The notes under the pieces: generated by a model | The model's database searches: none | Told to the model about the DNA's origin: nothing | Seen by the model: only the letters and a program-made list of their open reading frames with translations | NCBI RefSeq assembly: GCF_000027005.1 | Contig: NC_012964.1 | Span: 806,001 to 870,000, forward strand | From: Komagataella phaffii GS115 | Taxonomy: Eukaryota > Ascomycota > Pichiomycetes > Pichiales > Pichiaceae | DNA: 64,000 nucleotides | Direction of reading: 5' to 3' | In this document: positions 60,221 to 64,000 of the stretch, one piece after another | Position numbering within the stretch: the stretch's first letter is position 1 | Layout: each line of letters opens with the position of its first letter | Translations under genes and position numbers: made by a program

Positions 60221-62857
60221 ATGACAGGATCAGCATCGTCTGGACAGCGCAATTGGTTTCAGAAACTTCTGAAAAAGAACAGGACGTCCACCTCCAGGCC
60301 TGAATCGGTTATCAGTTCTCGTGATATAATGCACTACATTCAGGAGCACGAGGCCATCATCGACCCGGATTGCATTTTATCTATTGAACCTGAGCACTGC
60401 CCCGAAATATCGAACGATGCTGTTGAAGATTACGAGGAGTCGCCCGAACCAGAGGTACAGGGAGACGTGCTGAGCAATTGTAGATGTTGTGGGACGATAT
60501 TGAAGTATCCCACTTTTGTGAAGAGAATCAAGTGTACTATTTGTGACACAATTACTATCGTGGAAAATGGCGACCCAAAGAATGCAGATCGCAATGGCTT
60601 GAATAGCGATTCAGGTCAAACCCAACTCCTAAGTTTAGAGTATTTGGAAGAATTCATCCAGAATAATTCTTCACCAAAGGCATTGGGGGTCATGTTATAC
60701 GAATCTTTTAGTTCTTTTAGAGTACTGAACAATTCATTTCGAGTTCCCAATTATCGGTTATCGCATCGCACTCCAGGGTTAGATTTTCCCCAGATAAAGC
60801 GTTTCTACAAGAGAATACTCAAATTGCCTTCCATCAACTCTTACTACAAGATGCTACTAGGTATGTCAGATCTCCTGAAGAGATCTCCAGAGTTAGAAGA
60901 ACCACAGAATATACTCTGGTTGTTAATTATTCTTGAATTGCCCACCTTCCAGCATGTTTTGATTCATAAAGCAAACATCCCAGAACTTAGGTCCGTCCAA
61001 TATGATATTCTGAAAAGGACAATTGGGTTGATTGCAAACTTGAACAAGACCCCACTTCAGTATCTCTGCAACTGGTTGCACCGTTCTCCAGAATTTTTAA
61101 TTAAAGTGGATTTAATCAACTTATACATCACCTTTCACGTTACGAAATGCATAAACTATCAACTCAAACCTACGAACACTACAGACACAGCAACTCATTC
61201 AGAAGATGAGAATGTCAACTACAAGGACACACTATTCAAAGATATGAATGCCACATCTCCCGCCCAGGCCCTAGATGCTCTGCCACAAAACGCAACTATG
61301 AATAGGCAAGATGAGTTTACCTCAAAAATAGGATTGAGTCAATATGGCAACAACTGGCATATCAGAACTGGTGCCCGGGCTTTATCTATATTTTTCACCG
61401 CCAATAGCCACAATGGCAAGTTTAAAGTACCAGTATCCAATTTTTATAACACATTGGTCGATTACGTCAATATCAAGGAGGACTTTGATGCTTGGCAACT
61501 CAACAACAGGAAAATGTCTAACGGGGCGTCTTCCACTGGGGACTCCGTTCAATCTGTGATTGACTACTTACAAAATAACACGATATCAGCATACTATGGA
61601 ATATTATCGAACGACCCAACCCAAATGAGAAAATTGTCATTTACCTTTTGTCAGTTCCCATTTTTGATTTCTCTGGGCTCAAAGATCTCAATCCTTGAAC
61701 ATGAAGCCAAAAGAAAGATGGAAAGAAAAGCAGAAGAAGCTTTCATAAACTCTCTGAATCAGAAACAGCCATTTGGGATTTATTTCAAAGTCCGAGTTCG
61801 AAGAGGGCTAATTGCTAACGATTCCTTGAAATGTATCAAGAACCATACGAACGACCTTCAAAAGTCTCTCAAAGTTGAATTTGTAGACGAACCTGGCGTT
61901 GACGCCGGTGGACTTAAAAAAGAATGGTTTGTTCTACTTACTAGAGAACTTTTTCACCCGAACAAAGGGTTATTCTCATATGATGAAACATCGAAATTGG
62001 CCTGGTTTACCATATCCAACATTGACCACGAAGAATTATATTACTTGGTCGGAGTTGTTTTGGGATTGGCTATCTATAACTCCACCATCTTGGATCTTCG
62101 ACTACCTTTTGTTCTCTTCAAAAAGTTATTGAATAAAAAACCATCCTTGGAGGACTTTTGCGAGCTATATCCTGAAAATGGTGGTAGTCTGAGAAAGTTG
62201 CTGAAGTTGCAGGATGACGAAATATGGGACAACATGGAGATTTATTTTGATGTGACCTATTCAGACCTCCTGGGGGCTATTAAAACCGAGGAACTGGTCC
62301 CTGGTGGATCCAGTATCAAGGTGAACAATTCTAATAAGAATGAATACGTTTCCAGATACCTTGACTTTTATTTAAACAAGGTTATAAGTAACTCCTTCAA
62401 TTCTTTCTACAAGGGATTCTACAGTGTCATAGGAGGCAATGCCCTATCGTTGTTCAGTCCGCATGAGATACAATTGATTGTACTTGGAGACGACAATGAT
62501 GGGAAAAAAGTTGACACAGAGATACTAAAATCTGTTACAAACTACAACGGCTGGGACTCCCGGGAAGCTGCCGTAACAAGCAAACAAGTTGCCTGGTTTT
62601 GGGAGTTTTTTGACTCGATTAGTTACAAACAGCAGAAGAAGCTCTTGCTCTTCATTACAGGAAGTGACAGAATTCCAGCTACCGGGATTCAAAACCTTCC
62701 ATTTAAAATCACGAGGCTCAAGGGCAACAAGGAGAGGTTTCCCATAGCCCACACATGCTTCAACGAGCTTTGCATCTACGAGTACCCCGATAAGAACACA
62801 ATGTGGAGGAAACTAGAGTATGGGATGAATGAAAGCGAAGGATTTGGCATCAAGTAA
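60221..62857 (+). CDS. HUL4: HUL4, HECT-type ubiquitin ligase
   Basis: This 878-residue ligase is close in length to S. cerevisiae Hul4 (892). The N-terminus has a four-Cys zinc-binding-like segment (CRCCGTILKYP ... CTICDT, about 87-110). The middle is helical with a hydrophilic linker. A HECT domain (about 530-878) follows, with 'EFVDEPGVDAGGLKKEWF', and the catalytic Cys846 in 'AHTCFNEL'. HECT ligases form a thioester with ubiquitin before transfer. Hul4 is linked in S. cerevisiae to the nuclear TRAMP complex and chromosome stability and to degradation of misfolded cytosolic proteins. ATG 60221 is the first in frame. Confidence 0.94.
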   Translation: MTGSASSGQRNWFQKLLKKNRTSTSRPESVISSRDIMHYIQEHEAIIDPDCILSIEPEHCPEISNDAVEDYEESPEPEVQGDVLSNCRCCGTILKYPTFVKRIKCTICDTITIVENGDPKNADRNGLNSDSGQTQLLSLEYLEEFIQNNSSPKALGVMLYESFSSFRVLNNSFRVPNYRLSHRTPGLDFPQIKRFYKRILKLPSINSYYKMLLGMSDLLKRSPELEEPQNILWLLIILELPTFQHVLIHKANIPELRSVQYDILKRTIGLIANLNKTPLQYLCNWLHRSPEFLIKVDLINLYITFHVTKCINYQLKPTNTTDTATHSEDENVNYKDTLFKDMNATSPAQALDALPQNATMNRQDEFTSKIGLSQYGNNWHIRTGARALSIFFTANSHNGKFKVPVSNFYNTLVDYVNIKEDFDAWQLNNRKMSNGASSTGDSVQSVIDYLQNNTISAYYGILSNDPTQMRKLSFTFCQFPFLISLGSKISILEHEAKRKMERKAEEAFINSLNQKQPFGIYFKVRVRRGLIANDSLKCIKNHTNDLQKSLKVEFVDEPGVDAGGLKKEWFVLLTRELFHPNKGLFSYDETSKLAWFTISNIDHEELYYLVGVVLGLAIYNSTILDLRLPFVLFKKLLNKKPSLEDFCELYPENGGSLRKLLKLQDDEIWDNMEIYFDVTYSDLLGAIKTEELVPGGSSIKVNNSNKNEYVSRYLDFYLNKVISNSFNSFYKGFYSVIGGNALSLFSPHEIQLIVLGDDNDGKKVDTEILKSVTNYNGWDSREAAVTSKQVAWFWEFFDSISYKQQKKLLLFITGSDRIPATGIQNLPFKITRLKGNKERFPIAHTCFNELCIYEYPDKNTMWRKLEYGMNESEGFGIK

Positions 62858-63034
62858 TATTTAAAACGTATACCCCAAATAGGCAATAAATGGTCAATTT
62901 TTTTGCAACGGCTCGTAGTGTAAGCATGCAGCCAATGAGAAAACGCCAAAAGCAAACATCAAAGAATCGAGAGGTTCTGACTTCTCTTTAAATTTGATTT
63001 TCTTAGTACATCCCAAAGTCAAATAAAGAAACAA

Positions 63035-63878
63035 ATGTTAAGATCACTAGCTAGAAACTCTGTGGGGTTGAAGTCTTTGGGTAAGTGGAATTCCAATTAG
63101 AAGAATACGTTGGGGAGATACGTGAAGAATGAGGGTGAAAAAGGACCCGATGGGGACTATCATCAATACTACGTGGACTTGATGATGGATACCGAAGGGA
63201 TGCCCAATTCAACACCCTGTTGACCCACCTCTTATTTTAACATAAAACCTTGTTCATCTTACTAACATATTCATTGTAGGCCAGGCCAGAACTTTGTCTT
63301 CTTCGGTTACCGCCTTAAAGTCCAATTATGATTCTCCAGACTTTTCACACTACTTGAAGAAGGATCGTAACGCCGATAAAACTAGAGACTTCACCTACTT
63401 CATGGTCGGTTCATTTGGTCTGTTGTCTGCAGCCGGAGCTAAGTCCACTGTAGAGTCTTTCTTGTCTACCATGTCTGCTTCTGCAGATGTGTTAGCTATG
63501 GCTAAGGTTGAGGTCAAGTTAGCAAATATCCCAGAAGGTAAGAACGTCATTGTCAAATGGCAAGGTAAGCCAGTGTTTATCAGACACAGAACCCAAGCTG
63601 AAATTGAAGAGGCTAACGACATTGATATCTCTACTTTAAGAGACCCACAAAAGGATGCCGACCGTGTCAAGAACCCTGAGTGGTTGATCATGTTGGGTAT
63701 CTGCACACACTTGGGTTGTGTTCCTATTGGAGAAGCTGGTGACTTTGGTGGATGGTTCTGTCCATGTCACGGTTCCCATTATGATATCTCTGGTAGAATT
63801 AGAAGAGGTCCTGCTCCATTGAACCTGGAAATCCCAGAGTACGATTTTGCTGACCCTGATACCCTGGTTGTCGGTTAG
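63035..63878 (+). CDS. RIP1: RIP1, Rieske iron-sulfur protein of complex III (2 exons)
   Basis: Exons 63035-63080 and 63280-63878 join to give a 214-residue Rieske protein. Exon 1 encodes the presequence [16 protein letters not shown], and exon 2 continues QARTLSSSV. The 199-nt intron has donor GTAAGT, branch TACTAAC (63260-63266) and acceptor TAG. A single transmembrane helix (about 54-68) precedes the flexible hinge and the soluble head. The [2Fe-2S] ligands are in CTHLGC (157-162) and CPCHGS (176-181). The protein carries electrons from ubiquinol to cytochrome c1. Codons are biased, as expected of a highly expressed gene. An unspliced reading would begin at a TTG (63294) and lack the presequence. 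Confidence 0.97.
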
Positions 63879-64000
63879 AGAAAGACTCATTGAACTTTTC
63901 CATCACATTATTATACACATCAGGGACGAAGAACGGAATGCAAGAGCGAATGCAAAAGAAAGAAAGAAGAAGAGAAGAAGAATCGAATATTTGGAGCTTA
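63879..64000. other. RIP1 3' flank at window edge
   Basis: The last 122 bp follow the RIP1 stop codon and end in a purine-rich GAA/AGA stretch. No further gene start is visible. Confidence 0.6.

Overview
The window reads as a compact budding-yeast nuclear genome segment, almost certainly Komagataella phaffii (Pichia pastoris complex). The strongest evidence is the GAPDH gene (1591-2592, minus) with its upstream region (2593-3084), which I recognise as the pGAP promoter. Supporting evidence is a nuclear gene for the complex I 75-kDa subunit (absent from Saccharomyces), a PEX20 peroxin, TACTAAC-type introns, and conserved proteins that read correctly with CTG as leucine.

Layout. 1-13.2 kb: MRN1-like RNA-binding protein (3' end outside the window), TDH3/GAP, PIF1 helicase, SEC39, a coiled-coil protein, MRPL4, RSO55 and RAP1. 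13.2-25.5 kb: a STRE-rich divergent promoter, a Zn2Cys6 regulator, HRI1, ULS1, SEC72, three intron-bearing genes (GSP1, YHC1, ATP14) and an ADIP/Msd1-like coiled-coil protein. 25.5-35.1 kb: aldehyde dehydrogenase, EXG1, a 1.9-kb gene-poor gap, CUS1, a 1.2-kb AT-rich gap with broken coding-like fragments, and the complex I 75-kDa subunit. 35.1-52.5 kb: SLY41, PEX20, KOG1 (TORC1 raptor), an Ark/Prk kinase, a MICOS apolipoprotein-O-like protein, an unrecognised helical protein, MTM1, a SKG6/TOS2-like membrane protein, OMA1 and RTS2/KIN17. 52.7-64 kb: a TGL4/5-type lipase, a small DUF1748 protein, CTK1, tRNA-Thr(UGU), CNS1, HUL4 and RIP1 (Rieske).

There is no operon logic, and most genes are unrelated neighbours. 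Mitochondrial functions are frequent (MRPL4, RSO55, ATP14, complex I 75 kDa, MIC26/27-like, MTM1, OMA1, RIP1, the DUF1748 protein). Convergent pairs are tightly packed (9-50 bp between stop codons). Eight genes carry introns that I reconstructed by hand: GSP1, YHC1 (two), ATP14 (two), the Ark/Prk kinase, the MIC26/27-like gene, the 46.4-kb gene, the DUF1748 gene and RIP1. All lie near the 5' end and share a branch motif only 8-13 nt from the acceptor.

Items most worth a second look: the AT-rich relic region at 31.7-32.9 kb, polarised STRE cores between RAP1 and the Zn2Cys6 gene, minimal upstream ORFs at the Zn2Cys6 and lipase starts, two introns in the gene for U1 snRNP protein C, and a duplicated inverted-repeat motif in the 28.5-30.4 kb gap. 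I did not find a CRISPR array, an intact mobile element or a clearly new multi-gene system.
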